64,000 nucleotides of DNA, taken from the NCBI RefSeq assembly GCF_032854445.1, contig NC_088304.1:27101732-27165731 (forward strand), in the 5' to 3' direction. A program made the position numbers and the translations under genes. The notes under the pieces were generated by a model, which saw nothing but the letters and a program-made list of their open reading frames with translations, was not told the origin of the DNA and searched no databases. Shown here in pieces: positions 51,001-62,572 of the stretch. Each line of letters starts with the position of its first letter. The stretch's first letter is position 1. The DNA is from Liolophura sinensis. Lineage: Eukaryota > Mollusca > Polyplacophora > Chitonida > Chitonidae.

Positions 51001-52774
51001 GTGAAAGGAGATCGCGTATGCCTTCATTATGGGGGTCCACGCATGTGTAGTTAGAGGCGCCTTAGGAAACAGGGGCGAGTTCGAAAGTCGTATACTGACT
51101 TTTCAGCTTTCCCTTTGGGATATGTGGGCCAAGCCTTCCATTCTCGTGATAGAGGCTAGCGACTTTTATGCGTCTAAACGTATTAAATCTCTCCCAAAGA
51201 CATGTACATCTACTTATCCTGGCGTTTTGAATGATGTTCACAGGGGCCATTAGTACGTCATCAGCTTCACTGAAGATAGGAGCCCAGTGTGACCAGTTCC
51301 AGGGATTCACAGGATATATCGATGAGGTAAGAGTCTTGTAAAAGGTACCCTAATACACATTCATCAATGTCGTTCTTACAAAATGAAGCCTAATCTACAT
51401 TAACTAATGTCGGTCTTACGAAATGTAGCGTAATATACATTCACCAATGTTGGTCTTACAAAATGTAGCCTAATATATATTCACCGATGTCGGTCTTACA
51501 AAATGTAGCCTAATATACACTCACCAATGCCGGTCTTACAAAATGTAACCTAATACATTCGCCAATATCGTTCTTGAAAGAAAAGAAAAACTAAAGCAAT
51601 TATGTGAAAACTATGTAAAATACTTATTACGAAAAACTTTTGTTAAAACCATTTAACTTTCTTAATACTGTTTCCAAATTTTGCTAAGATAATAAACATG
51701 GTCGAATGCTTGAATTGGACAGCTATTATAGTACAGCCCTGGCAGATTTAGTCCAGATCTTGTCAAATCTCATTTATAACGTTCAGTATAAGTGTGTACA
51801 TATTTCATATTTTAATCATGTTTTGTGCGCTGATAAAATTCTTAAAGCTATCCCGACAGAAAGCTCAACAAAAATTACAGTAGAGAATATTGCAAAACTA
51901 AACAAACACCTTATCAATTCAGTTTTACTGTGATCATATCTGTAAAAGTAACTACTTTAAATTTAAATACTTCAAAATTTTTTCCTGCATAATTTCTAAA
52001 TGGCCTGTCAGAAATTAGGTTTTCTTTGCCCTATTTCATGACAATATGGTATAATGATATCTGAGGCAGTGAAACCAGAGCAGCGACGACAGTGTGATAA
52101 TTGGCAAATAATCACCAATAAAGCACAGTTCTGATATATTATTTTTACTTTTATTTTATCATTTTCGTTTCATACGCTTTCTGAAATAATATGCTATTTC
52201 GTGGTTAGCATGTCAGATCTGACGCTGAGATTGTAAATTTATATATTACATAAATCAAGTGTGAAGGCCTTGTTGATGAACTAATTAGGCTACAAATTGG
52301 AACAAACAGAAAGCTGTGGGATGTCTCTGTGGCTAATCGGATGTATTACGTAAATAAAAATGTAAAAAAAGTGCTATGGTAAACAAATGAGTAAATAAAA
52401 CAAAAATTAGGAAAAACAAATGAATAAAAATTTAAAATGATCGCTGAAACGTTTAATGTTATTTAGATTGTGTATTTATTACACTGTTGAGACGACCTGA
52501 GGCAGCAGACTGCTTATTGGCGGTTATGTTTTGTCTTTTGTTTTGTTATTTCTTAAAAGGAGAGGCGACTTTTATCCTGCTTTGTTTTCCTGACCAAAAA
52601 TCTACCCCTCGGGGAAGTAGCCCGTATTTAGATTTTGCTTACTCACCTGTTTGGTCATCAGGTTAAAAAACAAACACCCTGAAGGTATTTAGGTTAAGCT
52701 TTTATTTCGCACGAATGTTAACGGATATGTTTTTGTCGTTCTCTCTGCAGGTGAGGATATCGAAATGCCTGTAA
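45009..52774 (+). CDS. Secreted VWA/chitin-binding/LamG protein, Pif-like
   Basis: Ten exons: 45009-45144, 45522-46070, 46519-46782, 47154-47351, 47658-47861, 48731-48883, 49352-49749, 50037-50136, 51244-51326 and 52751-52774. Together they give 2109 bp, 702 residues, with every junction GT/AG and in phase. Domains: signal peptide (1-22, cut before QPG); von Willebrand A domain (about 50-225) with the MIDAS motif D58-G-S60-D-S62; Thr/Pro linker (229-316); two peritrophin-type chitin-binding domains (318-382, 383-450); a third Cys-rich segment ending CPAGLGFNNFTCDCD (451-500); LamG (about 507-702) ending in an IDEVRISKCL-like strand. This order matches Pif97-type proteins that bind chitin and organise calcium carbonate in mollusc shells. 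The acidic Pif80 half is absent, and the protein stops right after LamG. NRT, NIT, NLT and NVT are possible glycosylation sites. It could instead be a chitin-binding immune or cuticular protein, as similar VWA/LamG proteins occur widely. Confidence 0.88.
46527..46770 (+). repeat. Coding (ACN)n microsatellite-like tract
   Basis: Almost every codon of exon 3 is Thr, split by PAP, PTP and PPP. It forms a probable mucin-like O-glycosylated spacer between the VWA domain and the chitin-binding domains. The DNA is ac/aca-rich and prone to length change. Confidence 0.9.
48430..48684 (-). mobile_element. Full-length SINE family 1 in intron 5 of the Pif-like gene
   Basis: Minus-strand complete copy with head (on plus, ccaaccgagccacgcaggcc), box B (ggacttgaactcacagcg) and tail. 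It is flanked by the 10-bp repeat ggtgagaaga at 48420-48429 and 48688-48697. It ends about 45 bp before the acceptor of exon 6. Confidence 0.9.
50210..50462 (+). mobile_element. SINE family 2 copy
   Basis: Plus strand, intron 8 of the Pif-like gene. It carries cagcataatgtgactgggtg, gatacgtcagtggcggaagc and a tacgacgttaaaccacaagc 3' end followed by a (cattcatt) tail. Confidence 0.65.
50480..50697 (+). mobile_element. SINE family 1 copy
   Basis: Plus strand, lacking the tRNA-like head but with box B onward. It sits directly behind the family 2 copy, in intron 8 of the Pif-like gene. Confidence 0.8.
51351..51577. repeat. Minisatellite, 40-bp unit, about 5.7 copies
   Basis: Units of taatatacattcaccaatg followed by tcggtcttacaaaatgtagc c. 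It begins only 25 bp after the donor of exon 9 of the Pif-like gene. Confidence 0.9.
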
Positions 52775-53094
52775 TGGAGACCCTGGTTGGAATCCACAAA
52801 AGAGAATCCATTGGAGAATTTTGAGTTCCATTTTTGACTATTCGGTTCTGTGATGAAGACTGGTGAAAAAATCAGCACTACATGTTATGCTGGACTGTGC
52901 GCTCTGCAAGTGGACGCTCTTGTAAAGAGTTGAGAGATTTGCTACTTATTCCAATGACTACGTGTATAGTGACATCAATGGACGTCTTCTGGAAAGCATT
53001 CAAACTTCCTGACATCGATTAAATATTTTATTATTTTGGAGAGGGGATGTCTTGAAAATGCATAGAATTTTTCTTGGTTTGATGACTGCGTAAG

Positions 53095-53256
53095 AGTTCT
53101 GCGGCATACTCTACTACGGTGAGTGGGCAGGTTTGGCGGCAACCTGCAGATGGCCGTGGGTTTCCCCCGCACTCTACCCGGTTTCCGCCTTCCTGGCCGC
53201 TGTCATATAAGTGAAATGTTTTTGAGTACGGCGTAAAACACAAGTCAAATAAATCA
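53095..53256 (+). mobile_element. SINE family 1 fragment
   Basis: Plus strand, about 320 bp after the stop of the Pif-like gene and possibly within its 3'UTR. ATTAAA at 53018 and AATAAA at 53662 are candidate polyadenylation signals before and after it. Confidence 0.75.
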
Positions 53257-53761
53257 TCGACTTCAAATAGACTTCATCGGCCATTAGGTGGAATGATATG
53301 TTCCTTGAATATCAAAAAGACTTTGCCAATTAATTAAACCAGATGTCAAAAAGACTTTGCCAATCAAATTAAACCAGATGTGTTCATTAAGCGCTGTACT
53401 TGATCATGGAAATTCACAGGGGAGTCGTTTTAGAGTTTTATATAATATTTATGGAAATGACTATCTAGTTATGTTAACTTATGTTCTTTATCGAACTTGT
53501 GTATATAAAGATAAAGGATTTTGATGGAACATGCATGTTACAAGCCATAGACAGAGACCTGCAATCCAGTCCCGGTTAAATATTTAGTGTGAAATTTAAT
53601 GATGTTAATGATTTTACAAAGAAAATCTTGTAAATAAGATTAAATGATGTTATGTGAAGATAATAAATTTTAAAATATATCGTTATAAATATTTCTTTGT
53701 TGCTGTTTATACTTTGTTGGTATATTTATATGTTTTATACAAAGATTTTAAAACTGGTAGG

Positions 53762-53996
53762 CTGTCTCGCTTGGCGATGAACGCTGAGAGGTTAGAGCAA
53801 AGAAACAGGACTAGTTGACCGGCGTCAGTATAATGTGACTGGGTGTGGTGTGATGTGCGGTGTCTTTCGCGTGATACTTCAGTGGCTGCAGCACTGTTGC
53901 GGCGTGGACTCGTCCTGCCTAGTATATGTACAGACATACAGTGGCTCCTTGTCATCACATATAGCTGACGATGTAAAACCCACAAACATGCGTACA
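53762..53996 (+). mobile_element. SINE family 2 copy
   Basis: Plus strand. It has cagtataatgtgactgggtg, gatacttcagtggctgcagc and a gacgatgtaaaacccacaaa 3' end. Confidence 0.65.
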
Positions 53997-53997
53997 T

Positions 53998-54073
53998 ACT
54001 AAAAAATCAGTATATATGGTACAGTATATATATATATATATATATACTGTACCATATATACTGATTTTTTAGT
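53998..54073. repeat. 76-bp perfect palindrome
   Basis: Arms of 38 bp (actaaaaaatcagtatatat and onward) mirror exactly around 54035/54036, with no spacer. A second TA tract follows at about 54084-54141. Confidence 0.9.
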
Positions 54074-54085
54074 AAATCAGTATTA

Positions 54086-54141
<56 letters not shown>

Positions 54142-54149
54142 TGTACCAG

Positions 54150-56630
54150 CAATATGATATTTTGAAAGAAAATGTATGGCATTCAAAATATTTAAATGAT
54201 TTTTTAGTTCCCCTCAAGGAAAAAATCTATTTTTTTTCCCGCAGTATATCCGGTAAGACTTAATAAAGTTTATATGTAAACTGATAATTCAGATCTTTTA
54301 CGTATTTCCTTTGTTAACCAGTTGACGGTGACTTAATTTAATAATGCATATTTTATCACATATTGAAAATTTAAAAATGTCAGGTTGTTTAAATCCCATT
54401 TAAGATTAAGGTTTCTAAAGCGGATTGGAAGAATACATGATACGGCAGGGGAAAAAATTGAAAGACCCTGCCAGATATTCCGCTTGTTGTGTAAATTAAA
54501 AATACAGAAGTGAATTATGAATGGGCGTTAATTGAATTCAACAGCAAACTGAGCCTAAGGATTGAGGGCTTTACACGGGTGACTGGGTAAGCCGGATCCG
54601 TTATGACTGCCTGCGGGGGCAGAAGAACCGTCACCACGGTAGACGAATTTCAAACCAACAGCGCAAGTCCGTTACTGTTGAATCACAATCTGTTCGGTTA
54701 AGGTCTGTAACGCTCGTCATTTTCGAATTGTAGCTAATACCGCTTAACATGGGGCTAGGGGCCGTAAAGGCAGCCATGCTCATTACATCTGCATGATCCC
54801 TCATGAACAGTTACAATCAAAGCACGACTGAGATACCTTGTTTAATTGTTGTTTGACCTGGAACTCATTCATGGACTATGAATTTGAAATTTGATATGAA
54901 ATTCATGCCTGGAATATCCACTGTCTGCCCGGCATCATTGAAATCTGATGACCGCTTCTCTTGTGTGTTACCGGCTTAACTTCCTATTTGTATAATTTCT
55001 TACATACCTTTGTCTTTGGGAGCTAGTGTTAAACGTTGTTTTGGAAATGGATCTTGTGATTATCGACTTGGAACGCTCTTTACGGACTACGAATGGTATA
55101 CGAATGTCGGACATGACGCTTATATTTGTACACACTCTTTATTATACGCCACTGTTACACTGGATGCTTTGCGGACAACATGTTATTGTGATGGTGACAA
55201 TAATTGTGGCTATAACAGCGATAGTAGTAGTGGTGGTGATGGTGTTGGTTCAGGCTGTATAACAATACAAACAGACGTATAATTACGTTACTATTAAAAT
55301 ATAATCATATGTTTAGGAAATTTACGGCACTTAAAAACTCACACTGACTAGATTAACCAGGGAAGCATACACGTATTTTAGTCAATAACTAAAACATGCA
55401 TTCAGTACTAACGGGCTTGCAGACGATTCACAACCTGAACTTCTAAGGGTCATTAGAACAAAACGAGGACTAATATCGTGTTTAGTAATTTTAAAGTTGT
55501 GTTGTTGTTGTTGTTAAATTTTACGCCAACTGTACTGACAACTTCGTGTCCGTATCAGTCGCCTACATTGATCTCCTGAACCGGTTTTACGCTTCTTATG
55601 CAAGTAGATACCAAAGTTATTGCCCTTTAAACTTTAACAATTAATACTTTCAGTCATCTGGCGCAGCTATGTACGCTGCCATGCTGCCTTGATCTCGGTT
55701 CCCCTTGACGGCGACAGCCGTCCACCGCTAGGTCCAGTGGTAACATCTGAATTCTGAACTCAAATTAAATGACGAACAAACTGTCCCCTACACGTATATT
55801 AGTATAATATAAGTGATAGGACAACTACAGTAACAACGACAGTGTGGTTACTGGCAAATGGCTACAAGTAATAGATGAATTACGGCCTCTTCTCAGTTCG
55901 CCTCATCACCTCAATCAGGGATTTAATTAAATCGTTTAGGTGTGTGTGTGATTACCGCTAGGGTGAAGACTTCCATATATTCATCGCAAACCTGACTCAA
56001 CTCACTTTGCATAACATATTTGTTTTAGATAGTTACATAGCTTTAGTGACATACACCGCTGGCTAAAGGATAACATATACGATGACTGTCAGTTTTATTG
56101 ATATCGCAGTCTGGACTGCAAATGATAAACCACCGACCTTTTACAAGTCAGTGACAAACTTTCTCACGTGTGGCCTGCAAACCATAAAGATCAAGACACA
56201 TGAAGACATAAATGCTAAGTATCAAGTAAGGATACAGGATACACAAATAGTAACGATTAACTATACTCACAATCTGTTTTTTGGTGGGAATTGTAAAGCC
56301 GATGGCGTCTATCTGTTACTAATCTGAGAATTAGTGCCCACCGTGTCGTGTATTAGTTTCGTTGACACGCTCTTGATGTCGAATGCCGACTTTCCCAGTG
56401 GTGATTGTCTCCCTTTGATCATCCTCTCTTAGTAACCAGGACAGTTCAGCACGTCACAATTTTCGACCATTCTCCGATTAAATTTGCTCCAGATCATTTT
56501 TCCAAAACTTACTACCGTATTGTTTTGCTTTTGTTTTTTTGTGCCGATGGCTTAAAGGAATGTGTTAACTAACAAATCGAAAAGGTCGTGGAAGTGTAAG
56601 TACAGTTAGCTATGACGAACGCTTGCTTGC
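54150..56630. other. No gene seen
   Basis: Unique AT-rich sequence. Frames at 55010-55282 and 56082-56327 have neither domain nor splice support. Confidence 0.45.
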
Positions 56631-56632
56631 TT

Positions 56633-56832
56633 ATTGACGTACCTTTGTATGTATGTTGACGTACCCTTAAATTCATGTTGATGTACCCTTGTATCAGTCC
56701 TGACGTACACCCATATGTATGTTGACGTACATTTGTATGTAAGTTGACGTACACTTGTATGCATGATGACATACACTCGTATGTATTTTGAGGTAAGCTT
56801 GCATGTATGTTGACGTACGTTTGCATCGATAC
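56633..56832. repeat. Minisatellite, 22-bp unit, about nine copies
   Basis: Units of gttgacgtacatttgtatgt aa. 22 is not a multiple of three, so the frames reading through it are fortuitous. Confidence 0.85.
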
Positions 56833-56910
56833 AGTGGACACCATAAAAATAAAACCTCTCCTCCGGAGCATTTAATATCTTGTCCCTGTCGTTTAGACAT
56901 ATTTGTTCTT

Positions 56911-57092
56911 ATTTACATGTATGATTGAGGTCTAACATCGTACTTAAAAATTTTTCAGTCATGTGACGACGATTATGTGTGTGTACATATAGTGTGTCTT
57001 CTTGTGGCCAGGTGAGTACAAGCCGCCATAGTGCTACCAACACTGACGTATCATACCAATGACATGGCACCCTACCGAGTCACATTACGTTA
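56911..57092 (-). mobile_element. SINE family 2 fragment
   Basis: Minus-strand 3' part (attgaggtctaacatcgtac, ttcagtcatgtgacgac) without the tRNA-like head. Confidence 0.6.
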
Positions 57093-60000
57093 ACATCCTT
57101 TTGTTTTAAGGCGACAGTCAGAACATGTGAATAACGAATTCTCCGTAAGTGTCAGAAAACACAAGAAGCATAATGTTTCAATAAATTATTGTCACGTGAC
57201 CTGAACTAAAGTACATCCTAGTGCTCAGCGTAAACAAACTCATGTCAAGAAAATGTGCTGAGAAGATGTTCCTGACGCCGTAACTTTCAAGAACTATGTG
57301 CTGTTTACAAGGTACAACCCTTTGTACTACCAGACTCTGCTTTACTCCAGGTAAAGCCGGGCATTCTTTAATATAATGAAAAGCCCACAGCACTGGGAGT
57401 AAAACCACAGGTGTTAAGTAAAGTACCCGTCTAGAGACCCTGAACAAACTGACACTATTTGTGAAGAAGAGCGCTAAGTTCATGGTAAAATGTTTGCGAT
57501 TTTGGGCTGTACATGGTTGCCAAGGTATTACTATTGGTGCACTAGCCAAATAAAAAAAAAAACACTTACTTTAATCAGACATGTAGCGCAGAATCTAAGA
57601 AATGCCAGGAGGTAAGAATCGAACACAGAAAATAGACGCTGAAAAAATCTGCTTATTCTGCCCATGTCACGGGGCGATATCATCCAGGTTTTTCTTTATG
57701 AAAAATACGTGTTTTAGAAATGTTAACAAAAGGAGGTACAGAGTGGAGACAGGATTAAAATCCTTTTAAAAAACAACTCACGTAGTTCTGACAGAAATTA
57801 ATTAGCCGCTATGGACATATGCACTCAAGACTCCTGGTAACTTTTAAATACGATACGTCCACTGGCTAATACAGATTGCTTCTTCATGACATGAAATTCA
57901 TTCAATTTATGAAAGTGACTTTTTATTGTAAAACAGTTAGCTGTGTTTAGTGCGATACGTTCATTGCCTAATACAGACTGATTGTCCATGACTTACCTAT
58001 TAAGAGATTCATATATTTTTGACATGACGTTTTATCCATCTTTAAAAACAAAGATAAACCATGATGTCTTCGGGCTATTCAAAGGGACTTTAATTACGTA
58101 TTGTAAGATTAATGTTGAATGTAGTTAAGTAAACTGTAGTAATAAATAGAGCAACCTTCATGCACTTAAATAGAAATGTTGCTTTTTCAGGAACTAAAAA
58201 TGGACATCATAATCACGTCTCTCGAAGAACAATGCAATAAACCATTAATAATGATATTAATTTTACATGTTATTTATGCTTTGTACCCACCATACTGAAC
58301 CATGAACCATTCAGTAATTACCAAAGCCTGAATTAATCGTGGAAGTAACAACACAGACCTTTGGATAAATCTGGACCTGTAAGGTTCGCAAAATTGCGAC
58401 CTTACACCTCAAGGGGAGTAAAAGTTGCTACAATTAAAACACTTGCACCAAAAGTTAGAATAGTCCAGCTTAATTAAACTGATCTTTCCTGTGACCATTT
58501 GTCAACTATTTACAATATATAGTTGAATGTTTTTACTCTGGAAACTAGATATTTTAAAGAAATCGATCTGCTCTTAATCCTTTGATAACACGTCGGTATC
58601 TTCAGTCTCCTACCAACGGCAAACATTTTTACAAATTTTCTACGGTATGCCCGAAATGCGATATTTGATACTGTGTTCTTGCGTACAAGTCTTGTTGTTT
58701 GGGTCGGTAAAGTTAGCTGTGGAACTGGTAACTCGCTGTTATCGCAATAGCGGTATAACGAATTGCCTGATACCTTTGTGTATGCATTTCAAGTTGCAAA
58801 GAGTTATTAGAGTTTTAGTGGAAGTTTTCATTGGTTATAGATCAAATATTTTTTGTATATTGATGAAAACTTGATTTATATTATTTCATCATGTCAGTAG
58901 TATGTCATGAAATCAACCCGTCCATGAGTTATTATAGTGTAATACCTTGTGGAAAAATTTGGCATTTTTCATTAGCTTTCTCATCAGTAATGAGGATTAC
59001 TTAATTCAAAGGTAGTGTGATCATTCGTGATTTTTTCCCATTATTGCGTTAATTACATCGCTTCCCTGAAATTTCATTACATTCAACGCGTATTCAAGGA
59101 TTATTCACTTTCATGGCGGTGGGAAGAGTCATGAGGGGCGGAAACCATCGCACATCGCCAGGCAGCTGACAAACATCCAGACCTCAAGCCCGCAGCAAAG
59201 GCAACGGGAGCGGGATTCAATCATCTATCACCTTGGTCCAGCACTCGAGAAGCTGTCATTAGTAGTCGTTATTTCACTTGGCTATTTGTAGCGCTGAAAT
59301 GTTCATATTCTGGAGTAAGCAACTCTTTACTCCAAGGTGTATTCTTAAAACAAAAAAGTGAGAGAGGAAGGAGCAGAACGCGAAACACAAGGAAACTACT
59401 CCACGCGTCTGCATGGTGGTAGGTAAGTTGTTAACAAGAGCTTATCGCTTTGCACCTCACGTAACTCCCCTAACTGTATATATCCTTGCTACAAGTTGCG
59501 AATATAAAGTTATCTCATCGTGGAGAAGATCACTCAGTACATCGCCAGAGGCACACACGTAGAACGTGACTTGCGTGTATTAAGAGATAAGACATGCAGG
59601 AATCATTCTAGGAAAGACAACTCTTCATCAGCAATTTTTGTAAAATCCTTTTACTAGGCGCTTAAGTCCCTTGGAAATGAATCGCACACTTAACTTAGGC
59701 TCATTGTTTGCAGCTACTTATAAAACAGCATGCGAGCAAAAAAAACTTTTGTTGAGATCACTTAAGCAATTTCTTTTCTTTTAACAATTTACTACACTAT
59801 GCCCATACACATTATCGCGCATAAGTGAGATATTGTTGTGTTCTGCCAATACCACAGCTCGTGAATATTTATGAATGTGCATGTACATTATTACTGCCTG
59901 TTAATGTAAATAATTAATAGTACGTGTAAATAATAATAGTATTGGTTTGTTAAAAAATGATAAAAATATGCCAGTTTCCCAGTTTGTCTTTACCCTTCTC

Positions 60001-60605
60001 TCAAACCTCGGATAAAGTAGACTTTCACTTACAAATAATACCTATTGATTTTAAGTTGTTTTTGATATTTAGACACGACAAGCAGCTCTATACGTTAAAA
60101 GGTTACTCCGTCGGTGGGTCGCCTCATAGGTAAAATTTCTGACATTTTATCTCTTAAAATCAGTCATTTTTACGACGCACCTTAGTACAAGAAGGCACCA
60201 TCTTAAGTATGAGCTCCTGAGAATTCGCACCTGGTATAACACACGTACATAAATCATTGGATGTCATTTCGTACGAATGAAAGTAAAAAAGAACTGTAAG
60301 ATATTTTCCCTAACTTTCAACAGCATTTTCAATACATCGTAAGAATTGTTTTCTTTGCTTTTGTCAGTTGATAGCGCTAGCGTGAGGACAATTTGTCAGG
60401 GTTTACCATGCTGATGCAACGTCAAATCTCGTCAGACCTGTTTCAGCCGATTTAAAAAACAAGGATCATCATTGGTTATACAGGCGGTACAACTTTACAT
60501 TATTCACGAAGGCACGCGAGAAATACAAAGGCTGTAAGTTTATAAATAGTTTTTAGATTTCTGCTGTGGTGACAGATTATATTTGCTTACTGCGAGTCTT
60601 TTCAT
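57093..60605. other. No gene seen
   Basis: Unique AT-rich sequence. A minus-strand 123-codon frame at 57178-57549 has no recognisable motif and no splice or promoter context. Confidence 0.45.
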
Positions 60606-60610
60606 GGATA

Positions 60611-60882
60611 GTTTATTTATTTATTTATTTGATTGATGTTTTACGCCATACTAAAAAATATTTCACTTATTCGACGGCGGCAAGCATTATGGTGGAAATA
60701 AACCGGGCATAGCCCCGGGGAAACCCACGACCATCTGCAGGTTGCTGAAAGATCTTTCCACATACGACCGGAGAGGAAGCCAGCATGAGTTGGACTTGAC
60801 CTCACAGCCGCTGCATTCGTGGGAGGATTCTGGGTCATTGCGCCGTGCTGTCGTGCTAACTCCTCGGCCACGGAGGCCCCGC
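60611..60882 (-). mobile_element. Full-length SINE family 1
   Basis: Complete minus-strand copy from a ttatttatttatttattt tail to the cacggaggccccg head. It is flanked by the 9-bp repeat tcatggata (60602-60610 and 60883-60891). Confidence 0.9.
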
Positions 60883-61009
60883 TCATGGATAATGAATTGA
60901 GCTGTATTTAATTATAATCGTATTACTGCATAAACAAGCATTCTGCCGGTGGACTAAACATTCCCGAGGCCTGATCTGTTTGCATTGTTTTAGTGTAATT
61001 GTATGTTAA

Positions 61010-61240
61010 ATGTGACGACAACACATTTTGAGTAATTCTAGACCAGTCACGTGTAATAAATTGATTTTAACATCGCTGCACTTTTAAAACTAATTCAGAG
61101 TAAGCCATACAACGTGTAATTTGCTACAGTTTAAGCATTAACATGAACAACTAGAGCAAAGCCCTAACCGAGGTAAACAGAAAAGTGGACGTATTTAACA
61201 GGTTACATGCTACTCTTTGCAAGTTATTTTTTGATCAAAA
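61010..61240. repeat. Dispersed repeat 3
   Basis: Third copy of the repeat at 30655 and 32425 (ttctagaccagtcacgtgta; aacaggttacatgctact). Part of its left end recurs near 61790-61830. Confidence 0.5.
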
Positions 61241-61325
61241 TATGTTTTCAGTATTGCGTACAGAATAAAAGACTAAGGTAAAGAGAGTTTACCAAGGGAA
61301 GTGACCACAATGTGATAGTCATTGG

Positions 61326-61645
61326 AGCTTTGGTCTCGAAGTTGGTAGACCCGGGATCAAACCCGGGTCGGGTGATACCAAAGAAATTAAAAATGGTATT
61401 TGTAGCTTACTTGTTTGACGCACAGCACTGAGAGGATGCCGCAAGGAAACAGGGCTGGTTGGCTCGATGTCAGTACGTCATGTGTGGTGTCTTTCGCATA
61501 ATACTTCAGTGACGGTAACAATTTGGCGATATAGACTCACCCACTCGCTTGCAATATATGTACACCCACCCAAAGACTCCCCGTCGACATGTCACTGAAG
61601 AAGTGTTAAAACGTCAAGCATACATACATGCATACATACATTTAT
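61326..61645 (+). mobile_element. SINE family 2 copy, near full length
   Basis: Plus strand with head gttggtagacccgggatcaa (box B side), body ggtgtctttcgcataatact and a 3' end running into catacatacatgcatacata. Confidence 0.7.
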
Positions 61646-61705
61646 ACATGTGACAGTGACAAATGGTCAGACATCTTAGTGGTGAAATTGTCAATTGTAC
61701 AGATT

Positions 61706-61757
61706 TGTATGGTTGGTGTTTTATGCCATATATTCGGGAATATTTCACTTTCGTCTG
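61706..61757 (-). mobile_element. SINE family 1 tail fragment
   Basis: Minus strand: ggttggtgttttatgccata, then cgggaatatttcactt. Confidence 0.55.
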
Positions 61758-62400
61758 TAGGAAACCTCCCTTATTTTATTGTTTATAGTAGATGACGGCA
61801 ACACGACATTTTGAGTGACGTCTAACAGACGCTTGTTTATTTGATCGGTGTCTATAATTCTATACACAGGAATCTTTCATTTAACCTGTAACATCAAAAA
61901 ATTCCCCGTACCGATGCTCGTACAAAAATGGCATAATTAAATGCTGGTATGCATGGCATTGTTATGTGTCGTTGAGTTGCTTCGCCACAATATGGCTGAA
62001 CGATTATACATACCAACGTGGCGTTGAACCCTAACCCGTCATCATCTGTTCTTTATGTTGTTAAAGCAACACCCTCCTTATGCCTGCTTGTGCTACCTCA
62101 CTGAAACAACATATCGTAGACACCAGTCAAAGAAAGTATATGGTGATAAAATTGTTCAGGGTGGACTTTGGGACAAATTCATTAAAGATGGCGTTAGAAA
62201 ATAATTACGAACCAATTGTTTCTAAGCAAACGTTGATGTTATTTTTACTTGCATCGTTCTGCGTAAGGTGTGTTTAGATGTGTTCGTTACTGCTAGATTG
62301 ATACACTTTCCACTGGACGTATACCTAACCTAACTGTATTATGGTAAGTCATCACTCCTAAAGTGGTAAGCCCACATAGCTAGTTACAACTAATCAAATA

Positions 62401-62572
62401 TCTGGCTTCCTCTCCGGTCGTACGTGAGACGGTCTTCCAGCAACCTGTGGTTGGTCGTGGGCTTCCCCCGGGCTCTACCCGGTATCCTCCCACCATAATG
62501 CTAGTCACTATGGTATATGTGAAATATTCCTGAATACGGCGTAAAACACCAATCAAATAAATAAGTAAATAG
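62401..62572 (+). mobile_element. SINE family 1 fragment
   Basis: Plus-strand 3' two-thirds (tggcttcctctccggtcgta onward) with an aaataaataagtaaatag tail. Confidence 0.8.

Noticed and set aside
56569-56900. Minus-strand frames with repeated VRQHTY-like segments as a repeat protein
   Set aside because: Produced by a 22-bp minisatellite; no start, splice or domain support.
57178-57549. 123-codon minus-strand gene
   Set aside because: No recognisable motif, promoter or splice context; length is within chance for this much AT-rich sequence.
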